This document shows, one piece after another, positions 16,245 to 24,855 of a stretch of DNA of 42,451 bases (positions are counted from its first letter, which is position 1; the number at the start of each line of letters is the position of its first letter). The position numbers and the translations under genes were made by a program. Below the pieces are notes generated by a model. The model did no database searches and was not told the origin of the DNA. It was given only the letters and a program-made list of their open reading frames with translations. The DNA comes from Planctomycetes bacterium UBA2386 (GTDB lineage Bacteria; Planctomycetota; UBA1135; UBA2386). The stretch is from assembly GCA_002343845.1 (NCBI GenBank), contig DDSQ01000073.1:32636-75086 (forward strand), written 5' to 3'.

Positions 16245-17633
16245 ATGGCCGAACCCCGTTCCTGGCGTGTCGCGATCGTTGGCTCCGGCCCGGCCGCGTT
16301 CTACACCGCTGAGGCCCTGCTGAAGGCAGCGCCCGGCGGGGTGCAGGTCGATCTGTTCGACCGGCTGCCGGTGCCGTTCGGGCTGGTGCGCGGCGGCGTC
16401 GCGCCCGACCACCAGAACATCAAGGGCGTGGTGAAGGTCTACAACAAGATCGCCGCCACGCCCGGGTTCCGCTTCGCCGGGAACGTGCGCATCGGCCAGC
16501 ACGCGACGGTCGCCGAGCTGCAAGCGCACTACCACCAGATCGTCTACGCGTTCGGTTGCGAGAGCGACCAGAAGCTCGGCGTGCCGGGCGAGGACGCGGC
16601 CGGCGTCCATGCCGCGACCGATTTCGTCGGCTGGTTCAACGGCCACCCCGACCACCGCCACCATCGCTTCGACTTGTCGCGGGCACGCCGGGTCGCGCTC
16701 GTCGGCAACGGCAACGTCGCGATGGACGTCGCGCGGATCCTGCTGGCGTCGCCCGACGAACTCGCCAAGACCGACATCGCCGACCACGCGGTGGTGGTGC
16801 TGCGCGAGAGCGCCGTGCGTGAAGTCGTGCTGCTCGGCCGCCGGGGCCCGGCACAAGCCGCGTTCTCGCCGAAGGAGATCGAAGAGATCGCCGAGCTGCC
16901 CGACGTCGACGTCGTGGTGTCCGCCGCCGATGCGCACGTCGATGCGGCGAGCGCGGCGTGGCTGGCCAAGGACGGCGCGCGCAGCCAGCAGCGCAACGTC
17001 GAGTTCCTGCACGGGCGCGTGGCCCTGGGCGAAGGCGACCGGCCGAAGAAGCTGCGCTGCCGGTTCCTGGTCGCGCCGACCGAAGTGCGCGCCACCGGCG
17101 GCCGGCTGAGCGGGGTGCGTCTGCAGCACATGGAACTCGTCGCCGAAGCCGACGGCTCGATGCGGCCGAAGGCCAAGAACTCGTTCGAGGAGCTGGGCGT
17201 CGACCTGATGTTCAAGGCGATCGGCTACCGCGGCATCCCGTGCCCCGGCGTGCCGTTCGACGAGAAGAAGGGCATCGTGCCGAACGTCGACGGGCGGGTC
17301 GTCGAGGCTCCCGGAGGAGCGGTGCGCGTCGGCCACTACGCGTCGGGCTGGTGCAAGCGAGGGCCGACCGGCCTGATCGGCACCAACAGCCTCGACGCCA
17401 AGGCGACGGTCGAGGCGATGAAGGCGGATCGCGCCGAGGGCCGCCTGCTGCAACCGACCGACGACGACCTGCTGCCGAAGCTGCGCAGTCGCGGCATCGA
17501 CGTCGTGAGCTGGGACGACTGGCAACGGCTCGATGCGTGGGAAGTCGCCGAAGGACAGCGCCGCGGCAAGCTGCGGCACAAGCTGCCCGACGTCGGCGAA
17601 CTGCTCGCCCGCATCCGCGCGCTGCGCGGTTGA
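16245..17633 (+). CDS. Ferredoxin-NADP(+) reductase, adrenodoxin-reductase type
   Basis: A 462-residue flavoprotein. The start at 16245 gives MAEPRSWRVAIVGSGPAAFYTAEALL, the FAD-binding dinucleotide fold, with PVPFGLVRGGVAPDH following as in FprA/adrenodoxin reductase. The NADP-binding fold is ALVGNGNVAMDVARILL near residue 155, preceded by a helix with E-x-DQKLGVPGEDAAGVHAA. The C-terminal GHYASGWCKRGPTGLIGTN closes the FAD site. Length and order match the FprA family, which moves electrons between NADPH and ferredoxin or similar carriers. No ferredoxin gene is adjacent. The next gene starts 52 nt later with its own -10-like element, so it is probably a single transcript. Confidence 0.92.
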   Translation: MAEPRSWRVAIVGSGPAAFYTAEALLKAAPGGVQVDLFDRLPVPFGLVRGGVAPDHQNIKGVVKVYNKIAATPGFRFAGNVRIGQHATVAELQAHYHQIVYAFGCESDQKLGVPGEDAAGVHAATDFVGWFNGHPDHRHHRFDLSRARRVALVGNGNVAMDVARILLASPDELAKTDIADHAVVVLRESAVREVVLLGRRGPAQAAFSPKEIEEIAELPDVDVVVSAADAHVDAASAAWLAKDGARSQQRNVEFLHGRVALGEGDRPKKLRCRFLVAPTEVRATGGRLSGVRLQHMELVAEADGSMRPKAKNSFEELGVDLMFKAIGYRGIPCPGVPFDEKKGIVPNVDGRVVEAPGGAVRVGHYASGWCKRGPTGLIGTNSLDAKATVEAMKADRAEGRLLQPTDDDLLPKLRSRGIDVVSWDDWQRLDAWEVAEGQRRGKLRHKLPDVGELLARIRALRG

Positions 17634-17645
17634 TCGCAAGCGACG

Positions 17646-17675
17646 TTCGCACGCAGTCCGGAACGTCGCTAGCCT
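17646..17675 (+). promoter_or_regulatory. Putative promoter of the rRNA methyltransferase gene
   Basis: TTCGCA at 17646-17651 and TAGCCT at 17670-17675 are separated by 18 bp. TAGCCT ends 10 nt before the ATG at 17686, so the leader would be only a few bases. The same TAGCCT hexamer occurs before the fusion glycosyltransferase gene. Confidence 0.45.
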
Positions 17676-17685
17676 GCCTCGCCCG

Positions 17686-18816
17686 ATGGGCGCCACGTTC
17701 GAGCTGTTCGCCGCCTGCCTGCCAGGCCTCGAGCCGACGGTCGCCGGCGAACTGCAAGCCCTCGGCCTGTCGCCGACGAACTTGCGCGGCGGCGTCGCGT
17801 TCCGCGGCGGCGTCGTCGACGCGATGCGCGCGGCGTACTGGCTGGGTGCCGCGAGCCACGTGCTGGTGCGGCTCGCCGAATTCCGCTGCCGCGCGCTCGG
17901 CGAACTCGAACGCAAGGCCGCAGAACTGCCGTGGCGCGACTGGTTGCTGCCGCGGACGCCGCGGACGGTGCACGCGACGACCCGCGGTTCGCGCATCTAC
18001 CACACCGGAGCCGCCGAGGAGCGCGTCGGCAACGCGATCGAGCGCGTGCTCGGCGCCGCTTCGCCGGCGGGCGCTGGCGACGACGATGCCAAGGCGAACG
18101 TGCACGTGCGCTTCCGCGACGACGTCTGCACGCTTTCGATCGACGCCACCGACACGCCGTTGCACCGGCGCGGCTGGCGTCTCGAGACCGGCAAGGCGCC
18201 GCTGCGCGAAGACCTGGCGCACGCGCTCGTGCTGGCCGCCGGCTGGCGGGCCGACGAGCCCCTGGTCGATCCGTTCTGCGGCTCCGGCACGATCGCCATC
18301 GAAGCCGCCGGCCTCGCGCGTGGATTGCCGCCGGGTCGCCTACGGCCGCCGCCCTTCGCCCACCTCGCGCTGTTCGACGAGGCGAGCTGGGCCGCCGTGC
18401 CGAAGACGGCGACGCCGAGCGGGCGGACCGTGTTCGCCTCCGACCGCGACGCGGGGGCGATGGCGGCGACCGAACGCAACGCCACGCGCGCCGGGGTGCG
18501 CGAGGTCCTGACGCTCGAGAACGCCGCGATCGGGGCCACGACCACGCTGCGGCGCGACGTCCAGGCCGAGCACGGCTGTGTGGTGACCAACCCACCGTTC
18601 GGCCGTCGCGTCGGCGCCGGCAAGGACCTGCTGCCGCTCTACCAGACGCTCGGCGCCCGGGTGGCGGCGCTCGGCCCCGGCTGGCGCCTGTGCGTGGTAG
18701 CGCACGACCCGCGGCTCGCGCGCGGAACGGCCGTGCCACTGCGCAGCGTGTTCACCACGCGCCACGGCGGACTCGTGGTCAACGCGCTGGCCTCGGCACC
18801 CCGCCCGTCGGACTGA
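17686..18816 (+). CDS. THUMP-domain class I rRNA (guanine-N2) methyltransferase, RlmL/Trm14 type
   Basis: A 376-residue protein that should methylate guanine in structured RNA, most likely 23S rRNA. Residues 1-165 are the ferredoxin-like plus THUMP RNA-binding part (FAACLPGLEPTVAGELQALG, then RIYHTGAAEERVGNAIERVL). The catalytic part has VDPFCGSGTIAIEAAGLARG near residue 194 for SAM binding, FASDRDAGAMAATERNATRA, and TNPPFGRRV near residue 301, the N/D-P-P-F/Y motif of amino-group methyltransferases. It lacks the second methyltransferase domain (RlmK part) of enterobacterial RlmL. The upstream open frame is ignored because the ATG at 17686 matches the family start. The convergent radical-SAM gene stops 6 nt beyond. 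Confidence 0.88.
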   Translation: MGATFELFAACLPGLEPTVAGELQALGLSPTNLRGGVAFRGGVVDAMRAAYWLGAASHVLVRLAEFRCRALGELERKAAELPWRDWLLPRTPRTVHATTRGSRIYHTGAAEERVGNAIERVLGAASPAGAGDDDAKANVHVRFRDDVCTLSIDATDTPLHRRGWRLETGKAPLREDLAHALVLAAGWRADEPLVDPFCGSGTIAIEAAGLARGLPPGRLRPPPFAHLALFDEASWAAVPKTATPSGRTVFASDRDAGAMAATERNATRAGVREVLTLENAAIGATTTLRRDVQAEHGCVVTNPPFGRRVGAGKDLLPLYQTLGARVAALGPGWRLCVVAHDPRLARGTAVPLRSVFTTRHGGLVVNALASAPRPSD

Positions 18817-18822
18817 CGGCGA

Positions 18823-20520
18823 TCAGGCCTGCGGCACGGGCAGCATGCCGCGCAAGCGCAACGCCTCGGCGTGCCCCGCCTCGAGCTGCAGCGCCCGATC
18901 GCAGGCGATCGCCGCGTCGGCGAAGCGCTTGGCATGCCAGAACACCCACGCCTGCTGCACGTGCATGTTCGGGTTCTTCGGCGCAGCATCGATGGCGCGC
19001 GACGACATCGCGGCGGCGGCATCGAAGTCACCGAGGTGGCCGTGGGCATGCGCCAGGGCCGAGAACGCCCCGGCAATGGCGACCGCATCGGATTCGCCCT
19101 CGACGTTCTTCGCGGCGATCTGGGCGTCGGCGAGCGCCTCCTGCCATCGCTGCTGGTCGAGGTTCAGCCAGGCACGCTCGGTGAACGCTTGAGCGCCGCG
19201 GCGATTGAGCGCCGCCGCCGCGTCCAACGACCGCCGGGCCTCGTCGAGTCTGCCCATCCGGCGCAACACTCGCCCTTCGAGCATCAGTCGCGCGTAGTAG
19301 CTCTGGTGCTCGGCGTCGACGCTGGCGACCGCCCGCAGCGCCTCTTCGAGCTTGCCCTCGCCGACCAGGCTCCAACCCGTCGAGACCGGGTCCTTGGCGA
19401 AGCGCGCCCGCTTGATCTCCTCGATGCGCGCCCGCTGCTTCTCGTCGGCGTTCTTGTGCAGGGCCTGGACCGCGGAGGTCCACGTCTCGCCGTTCCGCGG
19501 CAGCTTGCTGTAGCCCTCGCGCGCATCCATCTCGTCCATGCGCTTGGCGATCGCTTCGAGCTCGGCCGCGGGCAGCGTGTAGAGGCTGCAGTCGGCCGGG
19601 TTGACGACGGTGTTGATGAACACCTTCACGCCGCGCTCCTCGCCGTAGCGCAGGTAGTCGCCGAACTCGTGCCAGTTCTGGCGCATCAGGCAGTACGTGA
19701 GGCTGAAGTGCGTGCGCCGACGGCGCGTGTAGGCCAGGAACCGCTCGACGTTCGCCCGCACCTCTTCGAAGTTCGCGTTCACCCGCACGCTCTCGACGGT
19801 CTGCTTGGTGGCGCCGTCGAGCGACACCGAGATCGAGCACGGCAACGCTTCCAGCACCCGCTCGACCTTCTTGCCCCACTGCGTGCCGTTGGTCGTGACG
19901 TGGCACGGGATGTTGATCCCGTCCTCGATCATCATGTCCCAGATCCGGTAGTTCTCCTGCGCGAGGAACGGCTCGCCGCCGAAGAACTTGGCGTCCTTCA
20001 GGTGCGGCAGGAACTTGCGCAGGTCGGCGAAGAACCGGTCGTCGTAGACCTTCGGCAACGGCGGCAGCTTCTCGCGATGCGCGCGAATGGTCGAGCTGAG
20101 CACCCCGTAGCACATGACGCACGCGAGGTTGCAGGTGTTGCTGACCGTGAACTCCATGCGCGCCGGCCATTCCGCGTCGAGGCCAGCCACCGGCAGTTCA
20201 TCGAAAATCGTCGCGTAGACCTGGTCGTACTGCCCACCCTGCAGCTGCCACTCGCAGAACTCGCAACCGACGCCGAACTTGTAGTCCTTCAGCGCCTTGC
20301 GCATCGCGTTCGCCTTCTTGCCGCGCCAGATCTCCTCCAGGCTCTGCGTCGCGACGTTGCCGAGCACGTAGGTCGTGTTCTTGCAGCAGGCGATCACGTC
20401 GCCGTTGGTGTTGAAGTACAGCGACGTGTACGGCGCGTAGCACGCGGACCGGAACGGCTTCTGCGCCATTCCCTTCCGCGAAGCCTCGTAGGCGGCGATC
20501 TTGCCTTGGTCGATGGTCAT
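18823..20520 (-). CDS. SPASM/twitch-radical SAM protein with C-terminal TPR repeats
   Basis: A 565-residue protein. Residues 20-95 form an N-terminal SPASM/twitch domain (C27, C45, C46, C86, C89; NTNGDVIACCKN, GCEFCEWQL). Residues 120-330 are a radical SAM barrel with the cluster motif SNTCNLACVMC (C130, C134, C137) and FFGGEPFLAQE for SAM binding. Residues about 360-565 are helical TPR repeats (AYTERAWLNLDQQ-like units with W..A..A). Radical SAM enzymes with SPASM domains usually modify peptides or proteins; the TPR tail may bind a partner. No precursor peptide gene is next to it. It is divergent from the FG-GAP protein gene. The N-terminal SPASM layout matches residues 30-100 of the fusion protein at 4758-9911. 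Confidence 0.9.
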   Translation of the reverse strand: MTIDQGKIAAYEASRKGMAQKPFRSACYAPYTSLYFNTNGDVIACCKNTTYVLGNVATQSLEEIWRGKKANAMRKALKDYKFGVGCEFCEWQLQGGQYDQVYATIFDELPVAGLDAEWPARMEFTVSNTCNLACVMCYGVLSSTIRAHREKLPPLPKVYDDRFFADLRKFLPHLKDAKFFGGEPFLAQENYRIWDMMIEDGINIPCHVTTNGTQWGKKVERVLEALPCSISVSLDGATKQTVESVRVNANFEEVRANVERFLAYTRRRRTHFSLTYCLMRQNWHEFGDYLRYGEERGVKVFINTVVNPADCSLYTLPAAELEAIAKRMDEMDAREGYSKLPRNGETWTSAVQALHKNADEKQRARIEEIKRARFAKDPVSTGWSLVGEGKLEEALRAVASVDAEHQSYYARLMLEGRVLRRMGRLDEARRSLDAAAALNRRGAQAFTERAWLNLDQQRWQEALADAQIAAKNVEGESDAVAIAGAFSALAHAHGHLGDFDAAAAMSSRAIDAAPKNPNMHVQQAWVFWHAKRFADAAIACDRALQLEAGHAEALRLRGMLPVPQA

Positions 20521-20639
20521 GCAGTGAATCCGGTAGTAGATGCCGGGTCAGGAGGTCCGGCAAGTCCATCGGGTGACGGCGCCGTGGGACTCACGCGCTC
20601 GCGCAAATCCCCGTGCGGTGGTGTACTCGCCGACGCCGC
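20521..20639. promoter_or_regulatory. Divergent intergenic region
   Basis: A 119-bp gap between the radical SAM gene (minus) and the FG-GAP protein gene (plus). On the minus strand TTGCCG and TCTACT are 17 bp apart and end about 15 nt before the ATG, a plausible promoter. On the plus strand TGTACT lies 12 nt before the ATG at 20640. No hairpin or small gene stands out. Confidence 0.35.
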
Positions 20640-22841
20640 ATGAACATCGTCAACGCCTCGTCCTGCATCCTCGCCGTGTGTGGGCTGCTCACCGCCCAGG
20701 CTCGCATCGACGACGCCGCCAAGGCGGCGAGCCACGAACGCATGGTCAAGACCCTGCGCGAGATCGCCGAACGCGCCGTGCACGACCACAAGTACCACGG
20801 CGACGCCGCGGCCAAGGAACTGTGGGCCGAGATGGCGCGGCTCGGCGACAAGGCGCCGTGGAAGCTGCGGCTCGACGCCGCGCTGGCGCACCTGCGCCTC
20901 GGCGCGACGCGCGATGGCATCGCGATCCTCGAGCAGGCCCACGAAGGCCTGGGCAGCGGCGCGATCGACGGCGACGTCGACGCGAAGAACGCGGTGCGCT
21001 TCTACCTCGGCATGGCGTGGCTGCGACTCGCCGAAACGGACAACTGCTGCGCGCGCAACACGCCGGAGAGTTGCATCCTGCCGCTGCAGGGCGGCGCCCT
21101 GCACACGGCGACCGAGGGTGCGGCCAACGCGATCCCCTTCTTCGAACAGGTGATCGCGAACACCCCGGCCGGCGACTACTGGCACCTCGGCGCGCGCTGG
21201 TTGCTCAACCTCGCCCACATGGCGCTCGGCCAGTGGCCCGCAGGCGTGCCCGAGGCAGCGCGGCTGCCGGCCGACACGTTCACGTCCAAGGTCGCGTTCC
21301 CGAAGTTCCCGAACGTCGCATCGCGCGCCGGACTCGACGCGTTCGGAATGCTCGGCGGCATCATCGCCGACGACTTCGACGGCGACTTCGACCTCGACCT
21401 GATGATCTCGAGCTGGGGAGCAGCCGGGCCGCTGCGCTTCCTGCGCAACGACGGCGCTGGCCGCTTCGTCGACGACACGCAGGCAGCAGGCCTGGTCGGC
21501 ATCACCAGCGGCATCAACATCTTCCAGGTCGACTACGACAACGACGGCGACCTCGACGTGTTCGTCTGCCGCGGCGCCTGGCTCTACGACGGCGGTCGGC
21601 ACCCGAACTCACTGCTGCAGAACCAGGGCGGCGGGCGGTTCGTGGACGTGACGTTCGCGGCCGGCCTCGGCGAGGTGCACTTCCCGACGTCCACCTGCGA
21701 CTGGGCGGACGTCGACAATGACGGCGACCTCGACCTCTACGTCGGCAACGAGACGTCGCCCAAGATCGAGGCGCCAAACCAACTGTTCCGCAACGAAGGC
21801 GACGGCACGTTCTTCGACATCGCCGCGCGCGCTGGCGTGCAGAACCTCGGCTACACCAAGGGCATCGCGTTCGGCGACTACGACGACGACGGGAACATCG
21901 ACCTCTACGTCAGCAACCTGCACGAACCGAACCGCCTCTACCGCAACGCCGGCAACGGCCGCTTCGTCGATGTCGCGAGCAAGGCCGGCGTCACCGAACC
22001 GATCGAGAGCTTCGGCGCCTGGTTCCTCGACTACGACAACGACGGCGCGCTCGACCTGTTCTGCGCCGCCTACAGCACCGGCATCGGCGACGTCGCCGCC
22101 TACCACCTCGGCGTCGAACGGCCGCACAAGGAGGTCATGCGCCTGTGGCGCGGCGACGGCAAGGGCGGCTTCACCAACGCAGCGCCGGCGCTGGGCCTCG
22201 ACTATCCGGCACTGCCGATGGGCGCGAACTTCGGTGACCTCGACAACGACGGCTTCCTCGACTTCCACTTCGGCACCGGCGATCCGTACTACTACTCGCT
22301 GATGCCGAACCTGATGTTCTGGAACCGGGGCGGCAAGCGGTTCGACGACGTCACCATGGCGGGTGGTTTCGGCCACCTGCAGAAGGGCCACGGCACCGTG
22401 TTCGCCGATCTCGACGGCGATGGTGACCTCGACGTCTACTCGATCCAGGGCGGCGCCTACCCCGGCGACGCGGCGCACGACGTGCTCTACGAGAACCCGG
22501 GCTTCGGCAACCACTGGCTCGCAGTGGTCGCAGTCGGGACGCACAGCAACCGTTCGGCCGTCGGCGCGCGCATCCACGCCGTCGTCGAGGAGAACGGCGT
22601 CGAACGTTCGATCTGGCGGGACGTGGGCAGCGGCGGGTGCTTCGGCAGCAATCCGCTGCGCCAGCACTTCGGCCTCGGTGCGGCGACGAAGGTCAAGTCG
22701 CTGTCGATCCGGTGGCCACGTTCGCGTGAGGTGCAGGTCCTGAACGACGTGCCGGCGGACCGCACGATCCGGGTCGTCGAGGGCACGGCCGGCTTCACCG
22801 AGATCGTCCTGCCGCGGGCACCGCTCGGCGGTACACGATGA
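20640..22841 (+). CDS. Secreted FG-GAP repeat protein with C-terminal ASPIC/UnbV domain
   Basis: A 733-residue exported protein. Start MNIVNASSCILAVCGLLTAQ is a signal peptide with cleavage near AQ-AR; nine upstream Arg-rich codons are excluded. Residues 30-220 are helical and TPR-like. Then come seven calcium-loop repeats of the D-x-D-x-D-G type (DFDGDFDLDLM, DYDNDGDLDVF, DVDNDGDLDLY, DYDDDGNIDLY, DYDNDGALDLF, DLDNDGFLDFH, DLDGDGDLDVY), each with F.D.....G, forming a beta-propeller. The last 110 residues match ASPIC/UnbV (SNRSAVGARIHAVV, HFGLGAATKVKSLSIRWP). The family is abundant in Planctomycetota and Acidobacteriota; exact function is unknown, probably outer-surface or periplasmic binding. 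Confidence 0.93.
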   Translation: MNIVNASSCILAVCGLLTAQARIDDAAKAASHERMVKTLREIAERAVHDHKYHGDAAAKELWAEMARLGDKAPWKLRLDAALAHLRLGATRDGIAILEQAHEGLGSGAIDGDVDAKNAVRFYLGMAWLRLAETDNCCARNTPESCILPLQGGALHTATEGAANAIPFFEQVIANTPAGDYWHLGARWLLNLAHMALGQWPAGVPEAARLPADTFTSKVAFPKFPNVASRAGLDAFGMLGGIIADDFDGDFDLDLMISSWGAAGPLRFLRNDGAGRFVDDTQAAGLVGITSGINIFQVDYDNDGDLDVFVCRGAWLYDGGRHPNSLLQNQGGGRFVDVTFAAGLGEVHFPTSTCDWADVDNDGDLDLYVGNETSPKIEAPNQLFRNEGDGTFFDIAARAGVQNLGYTKGIAFGDYDDDGNIDLYVSNLHEPNRLYRNAGNGRFVDVASKAGVTEPIESFGAWFLDYDNDGALDLFCAAYSTGIGDVAAYHLGVERPHKEVMRLWRGDGKGGFTNAAPALGLDYPALPMGANFGDLDNDGFLDFHFGTGDPYYYSLMPNLMFWNRGGKRFDDVTMAGGFGHLQKGHGTVFADLDGDGDLDVYSIQGGAYPGDAAHDVLYENPGFGNHWLAVVAVGTHSNRSAVGARIHAVVEENGVERSIWRDVGSGGCFGSNPLRQHFGLGAATKVKSLSIRWPRSREVQVLNDVPADRTIRVVEGTAGFTEIVLPRAPLGGTR

Positions 22842-22909
22842 CGACCTGCACCGCGTCACTTCGCAATGCAGGTCGTCGGGGAATCGAGGGGCGCAGGACG
22901 CGCCCCTCG
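22840..22909. terminator. Double hairpin between convergent genes
   Basis: Two perfect stems lie in the 82-bp gap between converging genes. The first pairs GACGACCTGCA (22840-22850) with TGCAGGTCGTC (22867-22877), 11 bp with a 16-nt loop, beginning inside the stop codon of the FG-GAP gene. The second pairs CGAGGGGCGC (22885-22894) with its complement ending at 22909, 10 bp with a 5-nt loop. A small GAGCC-GTT-GGCTC stem follows up to the minus-strand stop. Either hairpin could end transcription from both sides; no T-run is present. Confidence 0.65.
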
Positions 22910-22923
22910 CTCGAGCCGTTGGC

Positions 22924-24654
22924 TCAGTAGCCGACCACGATCTCGGTGCCGTTGGAGACGATCACGCCGAACGGGTTGGCGCCCGGAGCGAGCGCGGCAC
23001 CCTGCACGGTCGCCGACGCACCAACGAGGCTCGGGTTCGCCGGCATCGGGAACGGGATCTGCGCCGTGGTGCCGACCGTCGGCAACGTCGCGAACGCGCC
23101 GAATTCCGCCGTCGACCACTGCTTGCACCCAGGCATCCCGAGCCCGATGAGGTCCGTGCCAGGGGCCTGCGCGGAGCCGAAGAACACGGCCGCCGCGGGC
23201 GACGTGGCCGGCACGTTGCGGACCTCGAGCGCGTAGGCCGAGTTGCCGATGAAGGGCACGCCGACGCTGGTCAGCTGCAGTTCCAGCGAGGGGACGTCGG
23301 CGACGTTGATCGGATAGGCAAGAGTGTTCGAGAGGTCCGTCGCACCCGGATCCGCGGACGCGCCGGCGACCGAGTAGCCAACCAGGTAGTTGTTACCGGC
23401 AGCGCCCATCGTCACGAACATCATGGTGATGTCGCCCGTCGCCAGGTTGAACTGGAACTGGAGCGTGTCCGCCACGGTCGTCTGGTGGCTGACGACCGCG
23501 TCCCACGTCACGTAGGCGATCCCGCCGGCTTCCTCGAACTTCACCGACCCACCGAGGGTGTTGTTGTAGTCGTGCCAGCAGCAGACCGCCGTCTGCGCCC
23601 AGCCCAGGAAGGCCGCGAGCCCGGGCGTCCAGGCAGCGCCGATGCCGGTCGGCGACAGCGTGATGACGCCGTTGCTGCTCACGTGCAGGCTGCTGGTCGT
23701 GCCGCCGCCGGGAACCGGCATCGGCGCCGACAGGGCGACGGGCGCCGTGACGTCATCGCCGACCACGATCGTGGCCGCGTTCGTCGTCGGCTGGAACATG
23801 CCAGCGAACGCATCGAGCACCGTGTAGCCCGTCGAATTGCGCAACATGGTGATCGTCTTGCCGGTCAGGTCCATGGCCGCGGCCGGGCTGAAGAACTCGT
23901 AGAAGCTGTCGGGGTTCTTGTAGCAGCCGACGCCGTAGTTGGTCGACGACGCGCAGCCGGACGGCGGCGCCACGAGCCAGACGTAGCCCGGGTTGGTCGG
24001 GATGATCTGCACGGTGAGGCCCTGCATGTCGAAGCCGAGCGCGGCGAACGTCTCGAACAGCGTGTTGTCCGTCGTCGTTCCGCCGAGGCTGAAGTCGCTG
24101 GCGGCCGGCAGCGTGACACCGCCGCCCGGCGACAGCCCGACGAGGCCCGCGGCATAGGCCGCGCTGAACGTCGAGTTGTTCGTCGTGTTGGCGTCGTAGA
24201 TGAACCGGATCTCGCCAGTCGGGAAGAGCTGCGCCTGGTACGAGAACAACGTCGTGCCGCCGAAGTTCACAGCGCGATCCCACGTGATCGTGCACTTCGC
24301 CGGCGAGCTGTTGATGTAGACGTTGGCGCCGTTGGCGGCCAAGAGGTTGTCGTCCGACCATTTCGGGCAGATGCGCGGCGAGCCGGACGCGAGTTCCGCG
24401 GCGGTCGACGTGCCATCGCCACCGCCCGGTGCCGGGGTGCCGGCGTTCGAGAGATGGAAGAAGCCGTTGGTGCAGATGTGGACGTCCGTGTACGTCGTCC
24501 CCGCGAACGGGAACGCGAAGCCGATCGGCTGGATCGTCAACATCACGTCGTCGCCGTTGCCGACGACCACGCCAAGGTTGCGTTCCGGGCAGATTTGGGC
24601 GAGGAGTGGCGACGCAATCGCCGCGAACAGGACAGAGGTCAGGACTCGATGCAT
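22924..24654 (-). CDS. Large secreted protein with duplicated beta module, function unknown
   Basis: A 576-residue exported protein starting MHRVLTSVLFAAIASPLLAQ, a clean signal peptide; 28 upstream codons are excluded. Two related modules can be seen, at about residues 25-190 and 310-470: each opens with VVVG-(N)-GDDV, has a [ST]NG[FV]..LS turn, a [DW].DYNN or W.DDN stretch, a TWD.AV strand and ends in a ..TG[ED]I..(I/M)(Y/F) strand. The C-terminal 100 residues (GLGMPGCKQWSTAEFG, IPFPMPANPSLVGAS, SNGTEIVVGY) look like a domain I associate with many planctomycete secreted proteins and may serve sorting or anchoring. Small, Thr/Ala/Gly-rich composition fits an extracellular beta protein. No catalytic motif was recognised. 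Confidence 0.8.
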   Translation of the reverse strand: MHRVLTSVLFAAIASPLLAQICPERNLGVVVGNGDDVMLTIQPIGFAFPFAGTTYTDVHICTNGFFHLSNAGTPAPGGGDGTSTAAELASGSPRICPKWSDDNLLAANGANVYINSSPAKCTITWDRAVNFGGTTLFSYQAQLFPTGEIRFIYDANTTNNSTFSAAYAAGLVGLSPGGGVTLPAASDFSLGGTTTDNTLFETFAALGFDMQGLTVQIIPTNPGYVWLVAPPSGCASSTNYGVGCYKNPDSFYEFFSPAAAMDLTGKTITMLRNSTGYTVLDAFAGMFQPTTNAATIVVGDDVTAPVALSAPMPVPGGGTTSSLHVSSNGVITLSPTGIGAAWTPGLAAFLGWAQTAVCCWHDYNNTLGGSVKFEEAGGIAYVTWDAVVSHQTTVADTLQFQFNLATGDITMMFVTMGAAGNNYLVGYSVAGASADPGATDLSNTLAYPINVADVPSLELQLTSVGVPFIGNSAYALEVRNVPATSPAAAVFFGSAQAPGTDLIGLGMPGCKQWSTAEFGAFATLPTVGTTAQIPFPMPANPSLVGASATVQGAALAPGANPFGVIVSNGTEIVVGY

Positions 24655-24684
24655 GGAAGTTCGGGACGGGGCAGGAAGAAACGC

Positions 24685-24746
24685 GGCGGCGAAAGCCGCC
24701 ACCGCAGGAACGTGGGGCAGCCTACCACGCGAACTCATCGATCCAA
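24685..24746 (-). promoter_or_regulatory. Promoter and leader hairpin of the secreted protein gene
   Basis: Read on the minus strand, TTGGAT (24746-24741) and TAGGCT (24724-24719) are 16 bp apart, a good match to a sigma-70-like promoter in this genome. The leader of about 60 nt then carries GGCGGC-TTTC-GCCGCC (24700-24685), a perfect 6-bp stem with a 4-nt loop, which may protect the mRNA or affect translation of the start at 24654. The rest of the 24655-24855 gap shows nothing else. Confidence 0.5.
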
Positions 24747-24855
24747 CCCGCGCGGCGGCGGTCTACGGCTCGGCGCATCGTCGTGACGAAGGCGCGGATC
24801 GCGGCGCCGCCAGAGGCGCGCGACGCCCACCTGCCCGTGCCGCCGGCGCGTCCTG

